A stretch of 64,000 bases of DNA from RGIG5681 sp034180345 (GTDB lineage Bacteria; Bacillota_I; Bacilli_A; Erysipelotrichales; Erysipelotrichaceae): assembly GCA_034180345.1 (NCBI GenBank), contig JAXFOQ010000020.1, forward strand, positions 1 through 64,000, given 5' to 3'. Of this stretch, positions 1 through 8,177 are shown one piece after another. Below the pieces are notes generated by a model. It had not been told where the DNA came from. It did no database searches and saw only the letters and a program-made list of their open reading frames with translations. Each line of letters starts with the position of its first letter. Position 1 is the first letter of the stretch. The position numbers were made by a program, and so were the translations under genes.

Positions 1-273
1 TTTAATACTAGCCTTACCTATTTTCATGGTATCAATCTTATTATCCTTGATAACTTCTATTTTTTCATATTTAGACTTTTCTTTGATTACTAGATCATCA
101 AGCTTAATATCACTTGCCTTACTTCCATATTCAAAGATGATGTTTTCTTTGAATACTAATAGGGGTTTGGTGGTGTTATTGAGATATATTGTAGTTAAAA
201 CTGATAATGATAAAATAACAACTATTATAGATGTAAGTAATTTATTTCTTTTATTATTTAAGTGGATTTTCAT
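1..273 (-). CDS. N-terminal part of a membrane-anchored or secreted protein (partial)
   Basis: The gene runs off the left edge; only the first 91 codons are present. The protein starts with a short basic stretch (MKIHLNNKRNK), then a hydrophobic segment at about residues 12-29 that can serve as a signal anchor, then a polar region rich in Lys, Asp and Ile. I do not recognise the family; the extracellular part may be a small beta-rich domain preceding a catalytic domain outside the window. The start is supported by a TATAAT on the minus strand at 280-285, six bases before the ATG, with a TTTACT-like -35 at 303-308 and no SD sequence, so the mRNA may be leaderless. A plus-strand reading frame in the same place is its shadow. 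Confidence 0.6.
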   Translation of the reverse strand, partial: MKIHLNNKRNKLLTSIIVVILSLSVLTTIYLNNTTKPLLVFKENIIFEYGSKASDIKLDDLVIKEKSKYEKIEVIKDNKIDTMKIGKASIK

Positions 274-314
274 AATATTATTATACAGCACTAACAGCAT
301 ATAGTAAAAAGAAT

Positions 315-500
315 TTAAGATATTTTCTTGATTAAATGCTTATCTAAAATAAGGCAAATATTACTCTTGTTTTTAATCATAACATCACTTCTTAAGTTGT
401 CTTGTTTGATTTTTCCAATCAAATTATTTATTTTAAATTTTACCATCCATATACACCAGCGATAATTTAACACTATTATCGAGATAATAAAATTTTTCAA
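315..500 (-). CDS. Doubtful small ORF (61 aa), unrecognised
   Basis: This minus-strand frame lies in the 300-base stretch between recD2 and the partial gene at the left edge. It begins with TTG, has no convincing ribosome binding site, and gives a basic peptide with an internal ATG that would yield 43 residues. I recognise no family. It may be noise or the remnant of a decayed gene. The rest of 274-577 holds only the promoter of the leftmost gene. Confidence 0.2.
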   Translation of the reverse strand: MKNFIISIIVLNYRWCIWMVKFKINNLIGKIKQDNLRSDVMIKNKSNICLILDKHLIKKIS

Positions 501-577
501 TTGTTTTTCACTATATACATAATCAGATGAAATTTTTTATTAGATTCTATACATGGAATTGATTGTAAGTTTATCAC

Positions 578-2728
578 TTACTCTTTTGTTATAGTTTTAA
601 TTTTATCGACAATACTAGTTAAACGCTTTTTGCTTTTGGTCTTTGATGAATTGATAAACAATGCACCATCACCTATAATAAAACATTTATATCTTGTGCG
701 TGATATAGCAGTATAAATAAGTTCTTTTTGCAACATAAAACGATGTTCATAAACACTGATAATATAGGTAATCTTATATTCACTACCCTGGGCTTTATGG
801 ACGGTTATTGCATAGGCATGGGTAATATTATCAAATTCTTTATGAGTATAAAAAACAATATTGCCATTAAAATCAACCACCAATTGTGGATATTTTTTAT
901 TGACACTTTCATCGTAAACGATATCAATCAATTCTCCAATATCGCCATTATAAACATTTTGATCATTTTGATTTTTAGTTTGTAAAATCTTATCACCAAT
1001 ACGATAAATACGACTGTAAAATTTATATTCTTTCTTATCTTGTGCTGGTGGATTAAAAACTTTTTGAAGATAAACATTTAAATTTTCAATTCCCATAACA
1101 CCCTTATACATCGGTGCCATAATTTGAATATCATAAAAATCATAACCCTGTTCTAAATAACTATTGATAGAATCAACAATAAATTCTTTAAGTTTTAGTT
1201 CATCATCTTCAATCAATATCACATCATTTTGATATTTACTAAAATCAACCTGTTCATTTAAAATATCATAGGCTAAATCAATAATGTCGTTGCCGTTTTC
1301 TTGGCGATAATTACATTTTAATTCAGTAACATTAAAGATATTACTGGTAATTAAATCATGTAATAAATCACCTGGTGCAACAGATGGTAACTGATGATAA
1401 TCACCAATAAGACACAGTTTTTTAAGACCACTAACACCACTTAAAAATTTTGAAAATAGATAAGTATCAACCATGCTGCTTTCATCAATGATTACTGTAT
1501 CTATGAATAAGGGATTATTTTCATCATGAACAAAAGTATTGCTGTCTTTATTCCATTTTAGTAATGAATGGATTGTGCTTGATTTAACACCACATAGTTC
1601 ACTGATACGCTTGGCAGCAAGTCCAGTTGGAGCCAAAACAACAATTGAATCAAGCGGATTGTATTGATTCGATAATTTAATCAAGGCATTAATTAGAGTA
1701 GTTTTGCCAGTTCCAGGTCCACCAACAATAATCGAAAAATGATGATTAAAGAAATTATTGATAGCTTTTTTCTGCTCTAAGGAATAAATAAGTCCTTGAA
1801 TATTTTCTAATACAACAATCGCATCATTTAATCCAATCTCGTTGATAGTGTTTAAATTATTTAAGTTTAATAATTTTTCCACAATATTCTGTTCAGCTAA
1901 ATATTGACTATGATGAAATATTTTATTTTTTTCCAAATATATTAAATGACCTTCAACAGCATCATCAAGTGCCTGTTCAAAGGCTTCGGGCGATAATTTC
2001 TGCTTAATAAAAAGGTTTTTTAAAACATCGTAGTCCAAATAACTATCTCCCCTTTTAAATGATTCCTCAATACATAAATGAGCAACCAAAAAACACAGCC
2101 TCTCAGCATTATCATTATCAATTTCAAGAATATTAGCCAACTTATCAATTTGATTAAAAGAAAAGAAATTAAAATCTTTAAGTAACATAAACGGGTGTTT
2201 AACTACTCTATCAAATGTATCACCACCATATTTTTTAGCAATTAAATGTATTTTATCTATTGAAAGATTAGCCTTTAAGAATAATTCATATAATTTTTGT
2301 GTTTCGGGATTAAAGGTTTCCAATGATATTAAAAGATTATGTTTAACTTCAGGTTTTATCTTTTTAATCGTATCTAATATTTCAGGTTCTTCAAGCAATG
2401 ATAAAAGAGGTCGTCCATTTAAAGCTTTAATTATCTTTTTAGCCAATACCTTGCCAACACCCTTAAAATATGATGAGCTCAAAAATAATAATAATTCACT
2501 TTCGTCTTTAGGTAATAATCGTTTAAAATATTCTACCTTAAACTGCATTCCATATCGATAATGCTCAACAAATTCACCAATAAGCTCATACTCTGCATCA
2601 TAGTCAATATCCGATATATTACCAAGCACAACAATGTCAATCTTATCATTTTCAAAACGATATATTGCATAATTATCTGTTTCAAAAAGACAGTGTTTAA
2701 AACGACCACAAATACTTAAGTTACTCAT
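578..2728 (-). CDS. recD2: RecD2-family ATP-dependent DNA helicase
   Basis: RecD2 is a 5'-3' SF1B DNA helicase of the RecD/TraA class that works without RecBC and has roles in replication fork maintenance, recombination and mismatch repair. The protein (716 aa, the usual size) has an N-terminal OB-like and helix-hairpin-helix region (about 1-200, with FKGVGKVLAKKI near 90), Walker A GGPGTGKTTL near residue 338, Walker B with DESSM near 415, and the C-terminal UvrD-like 2B/2A part with HKAQGSEY near 660. It is the last gene of spx-mnmA-recD2; a TTG at 2734 overlaps the mnmA stop, and ATG 2728 lies just downstream. I chose the ATG, but the TTG would allow TTGA-type coupling. Identification is firm. 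Confidence 0.9.
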   Translation of the reverse strand: MSNLSICGRFKHCLFETDNYAIYRFENDKIDIVVLGNISDIDYDAEYELIGEFVEHYRYGMQFKVEYFKRLLPKDESELLLFLSSSYFKGVGKVLAKKIIKALNGRPLLSLLEEPEILDTIKKIKPEVKHNLLISLETFNPETQKLYELFLKANLSIDKIHLIAKKYGGDTFDRVVKHPFMLLKDFNFFSFNQIDKLANILEIDNDNAERLCFLVAHLCIEESFKRGDSYLDYDVLKNLFIKQKLSPEAFEQALDDAVEGHLIYLEKNKIFHHSQYLAEQNIVEKLLNLNNLNTINEIGLNDAIVVLENIQGLIYSLEQKKAINNFFNHHFSIIVGGPGTGKTTLINALIKLSNQYNPLDSIVVLAPTGLAAKRISELCGVKSSTIHSLLKWNKDSNTFVHDENNPLFIDTVIIDESSMVDTYLFSKFLSGVSGLKKLCLIGDYHQLPSVAPGDLLHDLITSNIFNVTELKCNYRQENGNDIIDLAYDILNEQVDFSKYQNDVILIEDDELKLKEFIVDSINSYLEQGYDFYDIQIMAPMYKGVMGIENLNVYLQKVFNPPAQDKKEYKFYSRIYRIGDKILQTKNQNDQNVYNGDIGELIDIVYDESVNKKYPQLVVDFNGNIVFYTHKEFDNITHAYAITVHKAQGSEYKITYIISVYEHRFMLQKELIYTAISRTRYKCFIIGDGALFINSSKTKSKKRLTSIVDKIKTITKE

Positions 2729-2730
2729 AT

Positions 2731-3879
2731 TCAACCGTTTAATTTATTATTAATAAATTCAAAAGATTCAATACCATTGACAAAAGTTTTATCAATAACA
2801 CCACCACCAAGCATTTCACCGCTTTCAAGATAGAGCACCGCCTCCTGTCCAATGGCAACAGCTTTAATTTTTTGAGGATATTTAAGTTTTAAAGTGTGTT
2901 TGTCGATAACTTCGACTTTAACATCCTGATCGGGTTGACGGTATCTAAATTTAGCCTTTAAAGATTTACCATCAAGTTCATACGGAAATTGTTGATTAAA
3001 GTCAATAACAAGGCATTCATCACTATATAGATAGTGTTCATCTTTAATTGAAGCTAGATATAATTCATTTTTATATACATCTTTGCCCACTAAAAAATAT
3101 GGTCCACGATTGCCCCCGACATTAAAACCCTTTCTTTGACCGATGGTATAATAATAGGAACCATGATGCCTACCGATAACAGTTTTAGTTTCGATATCAA
3201 TAATATCGCCATCGCTCATCGGTAAATAATTGCTTAAAAATTTTTGAAAATTACGCTCACCAATAAAACATACACCAGTGCTATCCTTTTTACCAGCAAC
3301 ACTCAGTTTTAATTCATCGGCTATTTTTCGTACCTCAGGTTTACTGATAGTACCTAATGGAAATAATGTTTTACTAATTGCAAAAGGACTGATTTGTGCC
3401 AAAAAATATGATTGATCTTTATTCATATCATCAGCCTTAGCAATCACTTCATGACAGTCATAACTAACCTTTTTAACATAATGACCTGTGGCAATGTAAT
3501 CATACCCATGATTCAAAGCATAATTTAAAAAAGCATCAAATTTAATATATTTATTACATAAAATATCAGGATTAGGAGTTCGACCATTTTCATATTCTAC
3601 TAAAAATTTTTGAAAAACATTTTCCCAATATTCTTTAATATAGTCCATGCGTAAAAGCTTTAAGCCCAAGGCTTCAGCAACACTTTGAGCATCATTAAAA
3701 TCTTTTTCTTGAGGACAAATATCATTATTAAGAGTTGGATTGCCCAAAGTATCATTATTAAGAGCGCTATCCCAATTGCGCATAAAAAGACAGGTTACAT
3801 CGTAACCTTGTTTTTTTAATAAATATGCAGCAACAGCACTATCTACCCCACCAGAAAGTCCAACAAGTACCTTAATCAA
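2731..3879 (-). CDS. mnmA: tRNA-specific 2-thiouridylase MnmA
   Basis: MnmA adds sulphur to U34 of tRNAs for Lys, Glu and Gln, taking it from a cysteine desulphurase relay. The PP-loop ATP motif GLSGGVDSA sits at residues 7-15, a catalytic Cys in NPDILCNKY near 105, and the persulphide Cys in STGVCFIGE near 200; the C-terminal beta-barrel follows. Length 382 aa is usual. I place the start at TTG 3879 (giving Met-Ile-Lys-Val-Leu-Val): it overlaps the spx stop as TTGA, has GGAG about 9 bases upstream, and gives the N terminus typical of the family. An upstream TTG at 3897 would add six atypical residues. Second gene of spx-mnmA-recD2. Confidence 0.93.
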   Translation of the reverse strand: MIKVLVGLSGGVDSAVAAYLLKKQGYDVTCLFMRNWDSALNNDTLGNPTLNNDICPQEKDFNDAQSVAEALGLKLLRMDYIKEYWENVFQKFLVEYENGRTPNPDILCNKYIKFDAFLNYALNHGYDYIATGHYVKKVSYDCHEVIAKADDMNKDQSYFLAQISPFAISKTLFPLGTISKPEVRKIADELKLSVAGKKDSTGVCFIGERNFQKFLSNYLPMSDGDIIDIETKTVIGRHHGSYYYTIGQRKGFNVGGNRGPYFLVGKDVYKNELYLASIKDEHYLYSDECLVIDFNQQFPYELDGKSLKAKFRYRQPDQDVKVEVIDKHTLKLKYPQKIKAVAIGQEAVLYLESGEMLGGGVIDKTFVNGIESFEFINNKLNG

Positions 3880-4307
3880 AATCTTTTCGCTCCACAATCT
3901 TTATAATTAGGGCAACTGCCATCGCAAACACGCTTATCATCACATATATAGCGTAAACTTTGAGGAATAAAGGCATCAATTTCCTCAGAATCATAACCTA
4001 CTTGAAAATTATATTCATTTAAAATTATCGGCCTTCTAAGAACACTGGGGTTATTAATGATAAAATCTACAAGTTCATTTAAATTCATTGAATCCAAGTC
4101 AATCTTATTTTCCTGAATGATTTTAGAACGCTTAGAAATAATATCATCAGTACCATTCTCAGAGCGTTTTAATAAAAGCTTTACTTCTTCACGATCTAAA
4201 AGCATCTGAAAAATATTCTTTTCAACAAACTTAATATTTCTTTCTTTCAGCCATGCCTTAACCTTGCGACAAGAAGCACAACCAGGACTTGTATATATAA
4301 CGACCAT
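3876..4307 (-). CDS. spx: Spx/ArsC-family regulator
   Basis: Spx proteins bind the alpha subunit C-terminal domain of RNA polymerase and redirect transcription under thiol/oxidative stress. The protein (143 aa; family about 130) has the thioredoxin-like ArsC fold with the redox switch CASC at residues 10-13, and the family's RRPIIL segment near residue 91. The C-terminal tail contains four extra Cys (about residues 122-138), unlike textbook Spx, which could be a metal or redox site. The ATG follows a minus-strand TATAAT (4314-4319) by six bases, with ATGACA as -35 (4337-4342, 17 bp spacer), so the transcript is predicted to be leaderless. It is divergent from trpS and heads the operon with mnmA and recD2. 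Confidence 0.85.
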   Translation of the reverse strand: MVVIYTSPGCASCRKVKAWLKERNIKFVEKNIFQMLLDREEVKLLLKRSENGTDDIISKRSKIIQENKIDLDSMNLNELVDFIINNPSVLRRPIILNEYNFQVGYDSEEIDAFIPQSLRYICDDKRVCDGSCPNYKDCGAKRF

Positions 4308-4390
4308 ACATATATTATAAACAACTTAACTATGTTTGTCATTGATAATTTAATTTGATTATTTATAATATTTATGTTTTAATAACAAAT

Positions 4391-4592
4391 GTAAAGATTG
4401 AAATTAGTAAGCGATTAAGAGACATTAAGAAACTTTATGTCGATGTAAATAAAGCGTTTTAGTTGCTGAAATTGGGTTCAATATTAGTTTAAATGCGTAA
4501 GTATTTAAAGGGTTAATCCCTTATCTTAAGAAGTGAAAAAATTGGGTGGTACCGTGCTTTTTGCACCCCAAACCACCTTTTTATTTTAGGAG
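4391..4592 (+). promoter_or_regulatory. T-box riboswitch leader of trpS
   Basis: The T-box core GGGTGGTACCGTG is at 4544-4556, followed by a terminator stem (GGTGGT pairing with ACCACC) and a T-run just before the trpS SD. Stem I closes with ATTGAA (4397-4402) pairing with TTCAAT (4477-4482); AGTA lies on the 5' side, and on the 3' side GAA-AT-TGG puts a tryptophan specifier codon TGG at 4473-4475. Uncharged tRNA-Trp should stabilise the antiterminator and switch on trpS. Confidence 0.93.
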
Positions 4593-4597
4593 GAATT

Positions 4598-5596
4598 ATG
4601 AAGAAAAGAATGTTATCTGCTATTAAACCAACAGGTCAACTAACACTGGGCAATTATTTAGGGGCATTAAAACACTTTGTGAATTATCAAGATGAATACG
4701 AAATGTTTATCTTTGTTGCAAATTTACATTGTTTAACTGTTGCACAAGATCCTGAGGAATTAAGAAAAAATCTTAAGGATGCTACCGCCCTATATTTAGC
4801 CTGTGGACTCGATCCTAGCAAATCGACTATTTTCTTACAAACAGATGTTAAAGCTCAGGCACAACTTGGCTATATCATGTGTTGTCATACCTATATGGGT
4901 GAATTGAATCGTATGACGCAATTTAAAGATAAACAGGCAAAGGGTGAAACCAATCTTAGTGGCGGTTTATATACTTATCCAAGTCTGATGGCGGCTGATA
5001 TTTTGGCCTATCAAGCAGATTTTGTCCCAGTTGGCGATGACCAAAAACAACATGTTGAACTAACAAGAGATATTGCGATTAGAATGAATAATCGCTATGG
5101 TGAATTATTCAAAATACCTGAACCTTTAATCGCAAAGGTTGGAGCCAGAATTATGTCATTAAGTGATCCAAGTAAAAAAATGTCTAAATCAGATGAAAAT
5201 AACAAGGGTTGCATCTATTTATTAGATGATTTAAAAACTGCAAGAAAAAAAATAATGTCAGCTGTAACCGATAGTGAAGCTAAAATATACTATGATCCCG
5301 AAAATAAACCAGGTATTGCCAATTTATTACAAATTCATAGCTCTATCAGCGGTAAGAGTATCAAAGAGTTGGAAAAAGAATTCGAAAATAAGGGCTATGG
5401 TGATTTCAAAAAGAGTGTTGCTGATGAGGTTGTTAATTGTTTAAGTAAGATTCAAGAAAATTATCGTTATATCATCGACAATAATATAATTGATGATATT
5501 TTAGTTAAAGGTGCCGAAAAAGCCAAGATAATCGCCAATGAAACACTTTATCAAACTGAATATGCACTAGGCATCAATATTCACCAACAAAAATAA
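4598..5596 (+). CDS. trpS: Tryptophanyl-tRNA synthetase
   Basis: Class I aminoacyl-tRNA synthetase charging tRNA-Trp. The HIGH-equivalent is in PTGQLTLGNYLGAL at residues 11-24 and the KMSKS loop is KKMSKSDEN near 195. Length 332 aa is standard for bacterial TrpRS. The start has a good SD (AGGAGG) directly after the T-box terminator. The gene is monocistronic, controlled by the Trp-specific T-box upstream and divergent from spx. The predicted terminator hairpin downstream is shared with the converging yitT operon. Confidence 0.97.
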   Translation: MKKRMLSAIKPTGQLTLGNYLGALKHFVNYQDEYEMFIFVANLHCLTVAQDPEELRKNLKDATALYLACGLDPSKSTIFLQTDVKAQAQLGYIMCCHTYMGELNRMTQFKDKQAKGETNLSGGLYTYPSLMAADILAYQADFVPVGDDQKQHVELTRDIAIRMNNRYGELFKIPEPLIAKVGARIMSLSDPSKKMSKSDENNKGCIYLLDDLKTARKKIMSAVTDSEAKIYYDPENKPGIANLLQIHSSISGKSIKELEKEFENKGYGDFKKSVADEVVNCLSKIQENYRYIIDNNIIDDILVKGAEKAKIIANETLYQTEYALGINIHQQK

Positions 5597-5604
5597 AATT
5601 TTAA

Positions 5605-5640
5605 TTAAAAAGACGCCTATCATTTTTGGTAGGTGTCTTA
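5605..5640 (-). terminator. Terminator between trpS and yitT
   Basis: The inverted repeat AAGACGCCTA / TAGGTGTCTT (5610-5639) forms a 10-bp stem. Read on the minus strand it is followed by TTTTTAATT, so it mainly serves the rmuC-yitT operon; on the plus strand the T-run is poor but it may still help to end trpS. Confidence 0.8.
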
Positions 5641-5686
5641 CATTTGGGAATATCCCTAATTTAATATTTATTAAATAATCATTACA

Positions 5687-6562
5687 TCAATCTAAGGGTT
5701 TTTGATAATAATTGCCAATAATCTTTTCAGTAATATTGATATTGATAAAAGCCTTGGGATCAACTTTTTTTATCGCCTCAACAACTTCTCTTACTTGATA
5801 GGCATTAATAGTCATATAAAGATAGGTCTGAGGCATTTTTCGATATGCACCCCTTCCCTCCATTCTGGTGATGCCATGTCTTACAGTTCTAAATAATTCA
5901 TCACACACTTCATCACCATGTTCAGTAATGATGTGAAGGGTACGATATTTATATCGGTCATGGAAGGTCTTTATTACCTGTGTGCTACAAAATTGATAAA
6001 TAATTGAATATAGAGCCTTATCCCAACCAAACAACAAGCCTGCAAAAACTAAAACAACAGCATTCCCAATCATGATATGATTCCAAACAGAAATATTAAA
6101 TTTTCCCGAGGCATACATCGCCACAAAATCAGTGCCACCACTTGAGGCATTATTTTTTAATGCAATCGAAATACCGCTACCACCTAAAATACCACCAAAT
6201 ATCGCAATCAATAATAAATCATCAGTTAAACATAGCTTAGGAATGAATAATGTAAAAAATGCCACAAGACTAAATTGTAACATTGAAAAAATTGTGAACT
6301 TATGTCCCACAAATTTATATACCAGAATTGTCGGAATGATATTAAGTCCAAAATAAAAGACTCCAAAAGGAATGTTGATACCAAAGAATTTAGCGAAAAT
6401 ACCAATAATAATTCTTGATAAACCACTAAAACCACCAGGAAATAAATTTCCTCTAGTTACAAAAAAATTTATTGAAATCGAATAAACAAGTGCTGATAAG
6501 ACCACCATTAATAATCTTTTAATATTTTCTTGATCAGTCAATTCCTTTTTAATTTTATCCAT
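5687..6562 (-). CDS. YitT family membrane protein (DUF161/DUF2179)
   Basis: An integral membrane protein of unknown biochemical role. About five transmembrane segments fill residues 15-200, with the family's glycine-rich GGxSGLSR element near residue 43 and NNASSGGTDF near 140. A soluble C-terminal DUF2179 domain (about 205-285, ITEHGDEV onwards) follows. Length 291 aa is typical. I start at the second ATG (6562) because AAAGG lies at the right distance from it; the first ATG (6571) sits within that SD. The start overlaps the rmuC stop, so the two are cotranscribed. Members are widespread in Firmicutes and often multicopy; no substrate is known. Confidence 0.88.
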   Translation of the reverse strand: MDKIKKELTDQENIKRLLMVVLSALVYSISINFFVTRGNLFPGGFSGLSRIIIGIFAKFFGINIPFGVFYFGLNIIPTILVYKFVGHKFTIFSMLQFSLVAFFTLFIPKLCLTDDLLLIAIFGGILGGSGISIALKNNASSGGTDFVAMYASGKFNISVWNHIMIGNAVVLVFAGLLFGWDKALYSIIYQFCSTQVIKTFHDRYKYRTLHIITEHGDEVCDELFRTVRHGITRMEGRGAYRKMPQTYLYMTINAYQVREVVEAIKKVDPKAFININITEKIIGNYYQKPLD

Positions 6563-7559
6563 GATTTTCATCCTTTAATTCCACATTATCAATGCGTTCA
6601 AATCTTTTAATAATTTTATTGGTGCTGATATTTAATTCTTTAAAATCATTATATGTTTTCTCAAAATCCTTAGTTATAGCCTCATATCGCTTAGTAAATC
6701 GTCCAAAGTCAACCGCCAATAATGCTAGTTCATCTTGGATGTGTTTAATTTCATTAGTTCGACGATAATGAATATGTAAATTTTTATATGCACTTAAATA
6801 AGCAATTAAAGTTGATGGTGATGTGAAAAAAACATGTAAATTAAACGATTTATTCACAAGATCTTGGTGATGGGCATATATTTCAGCATATATTGCCTCA
6901 CTTGGTAAAAACATCAAGGCAAAATCACATGTTTCATCACTAACAACATATTTATCATGAATATCATTTAAGTGTTTAATAATATCATTCTTAAATTGTT
7001 TAGCATATCGACGATATTCTTCAGGATTATTATTGGCATTTAGCATCTTCAAATAATTTTCTAAAGGAAACTTAGAATCAATAGGTAAGTGTCCATAATC
7101 ACCCAAACCAAAAACCATACAATCGACAATATTGCCATTTTTTAAATGATATTGTTTTTGATAAAGTTCATCCGATAAACCGAAGTCGGCATTTAAAATA
7201 CTATATAATTCAATTTCGCCAAATTGTCCACGATGTTTTTTATCAATAAAAATTTTTTTCAATTCATCAAGACCATCACCGATACTATTAAGCCCTTCTT
7301 GCGACTTTTCGATTTTAGCCAAGGAAATACTCACATCTTTAAAAGCTCGATAATTAGATTCGCGATTATTACTTAAATTTTGATCTAACTGTTTATAAAT
7401 ATTATCAACAGTCATAGTCATTTTATTTATTTCCTCTTTGAACAATAGTTCTTGTCTTTTTTGATTGTCTTTAATTAAATAGATAATAATTATCGTAATT
7501 AAAATTACGACAACTAAGACCAAAAATGACGACAAAATAATTAACTGATCTTTTTGCAT
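6555..7559 (-). CDS. rmuC: DNA recombination protein RmuC
   Basis: RmuC-family proteins limit recombination at inverted repeats and have a PD-(D/E)XK-like nuclease core. Here an N-terminal transmembrane helix (residues 7-28) is followed by a coiled-coil region (about 30-100) and the conserved core, including GQFGEIELYSIL near 117, PIDSKFPLENY near 162 and CDFALMFLPSEAIYAEI near 213. Length 334 aa is within the family range. The ATG is preceded by an extended -10 (TGTTATAAT, TATAAT at 7566-7571) with exactly six bases between hexamer and ATG and no SD, so the mRNA is predicted to be leaderless. It overlaps yitT downstream. Confidence 0.9.
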   Translation of the reverse strand: MQKDQLIILSSFLVLVVVILITIIIIYLIKDNQKRQELLFKEEINKMTMTVDNIYKQLDQNLSNNRESNYRAFKDVSISLAKIEKSQEGLNSIGDGLDELKKIFIDKKHRGQFGEIELYSILNADFGLSDELYQKQYHLKNGNIVDCMVFGLGDYGHLPIDSKFPLENYLKMLNANNNPEEYRRYAKQFKNDIIKHLNDIHDKYVVSDETCDFALMFLPSEAIYAEIYAHHQDLVNKSFNLHVFFTSPSTLIAYLSAYKNLHIHYRRTNEIKHIQDELALLAVDFGRFTKRYEAITKDFEKTYNDFKELNISTNKIIKRFERIDNVELKDENHG

Positions 7560-7566
7560 AAAACTA

Positions 7567-7983
7567 TTATAACAAAAGTTTACTTAAATAATTTTTAATT
7601 CTTACTATTTGTTTATTTAAAATACGATAATTAAAATTAAAATCTTCATATTCACCATTAATAAAGTATATTCTGGTGCAATTTTCTGAAATTATCTTAT
7701 AATTATCAATCATATAATAATTAAACATCAAAGTTTCACTACCGTAGATTGAATAAATGGGTAGTAAGATAATATTTTTGTTTAATGATATTAGTATTGG
7801 TGGCTTTTGTATAATCTTTAAAAGATACTTAACACTACCAATTCTACCCTTTAAGGTTGAACCATTACTCAAACATAAACAATTCAAATAATTAATTAAC
7901 GAATGTTTATTATAATAAACATTATTTGACTCTTTAATAAAAAATCCATCGTTGTTACTCTTGTATATAAAAAATAGTTGCAT
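7567..7983 (-). CDS. comK: ComK-family competence transcription factor
   Basis: ComK activates DNA-uptake genes in bacilli by binding paired AT-boxes. This 138-aa protein is shorter than Bacillus ComK (about 190 aa) but carries the conserved core: CLSNGSTLKGRIGSVKYLL at about residues 38-56, corresponding to the family's GSSxxGRxxGTKxL, followed by KPPILIS and a hydrophobic strand ending LLPIYSIYGSE. The N terminus IYKSNNDGFFI also fits. The C-terminal activation region appears truncated. It ends eight bases before the rmuC start. A TATTAA lies five bases before the ATG and there is no SD. Identification rests on motif recall rather than a search. Confidence 0.72.
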   Translation of the reverse strand: MQLFFIYKSNNDGFFIKESNNVYYNKHSLINYLNCLCLSNGSTLKGRIGSVKYLLKIIQKPPILISLNKNIILLPIYSIYGSETLMFNYYMIDNYKIISENCTRIYFINGEYEDFNFNYRILNKQIVRIKNYLSKLLL

Positions 7984-8018
7984 ATCTATTAATACACAAC
8001 CATTTATTTTATTCCTTA

Positions 8019-8177
8019 TTATTCATCAAAATCGTCATAATCCAAGAAAATATCAATACCAGAACCATAATTTTTATTCACATCAAAAAAGATGGCACCA
8101 ACTAAAAATTTTAAGGTAGCAAAGAAGATAATTAACATTAATACTATTGATATATAATCATTTACCGTTTCTAACAT
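8019..8177 (-). CDS. Small single-pass membrane protein, unknown function
   Basis: A 52-aa protein starting at ATG 8177 with a strong SD (AGAGGT) inside the end of uvrC; its first 20 bases overlap the uvrC stop. It has one transmembrane helix (about residues 8-30) and a short, strongly acidic C-terminal tail ending DYDDFDE. The good SD and overlap with uvrC argue for a real, translationally coupled gene. I do not recognise a family. Confidence 0.6.
   Translation of the reverse strand: MLETVNDYISIVLMLIIFFATLKFLVGAIFFDVNKNYGSGIDIFLDYDDFDE

Noticed and set aside
26..304. Plus-strand 92-aa hydrophobic ORF at the left edge
   Set aside because: It is antisense to a better minus-strand frame with its own promoter; the hydrophobic look comes from AT-rich antisense translation.
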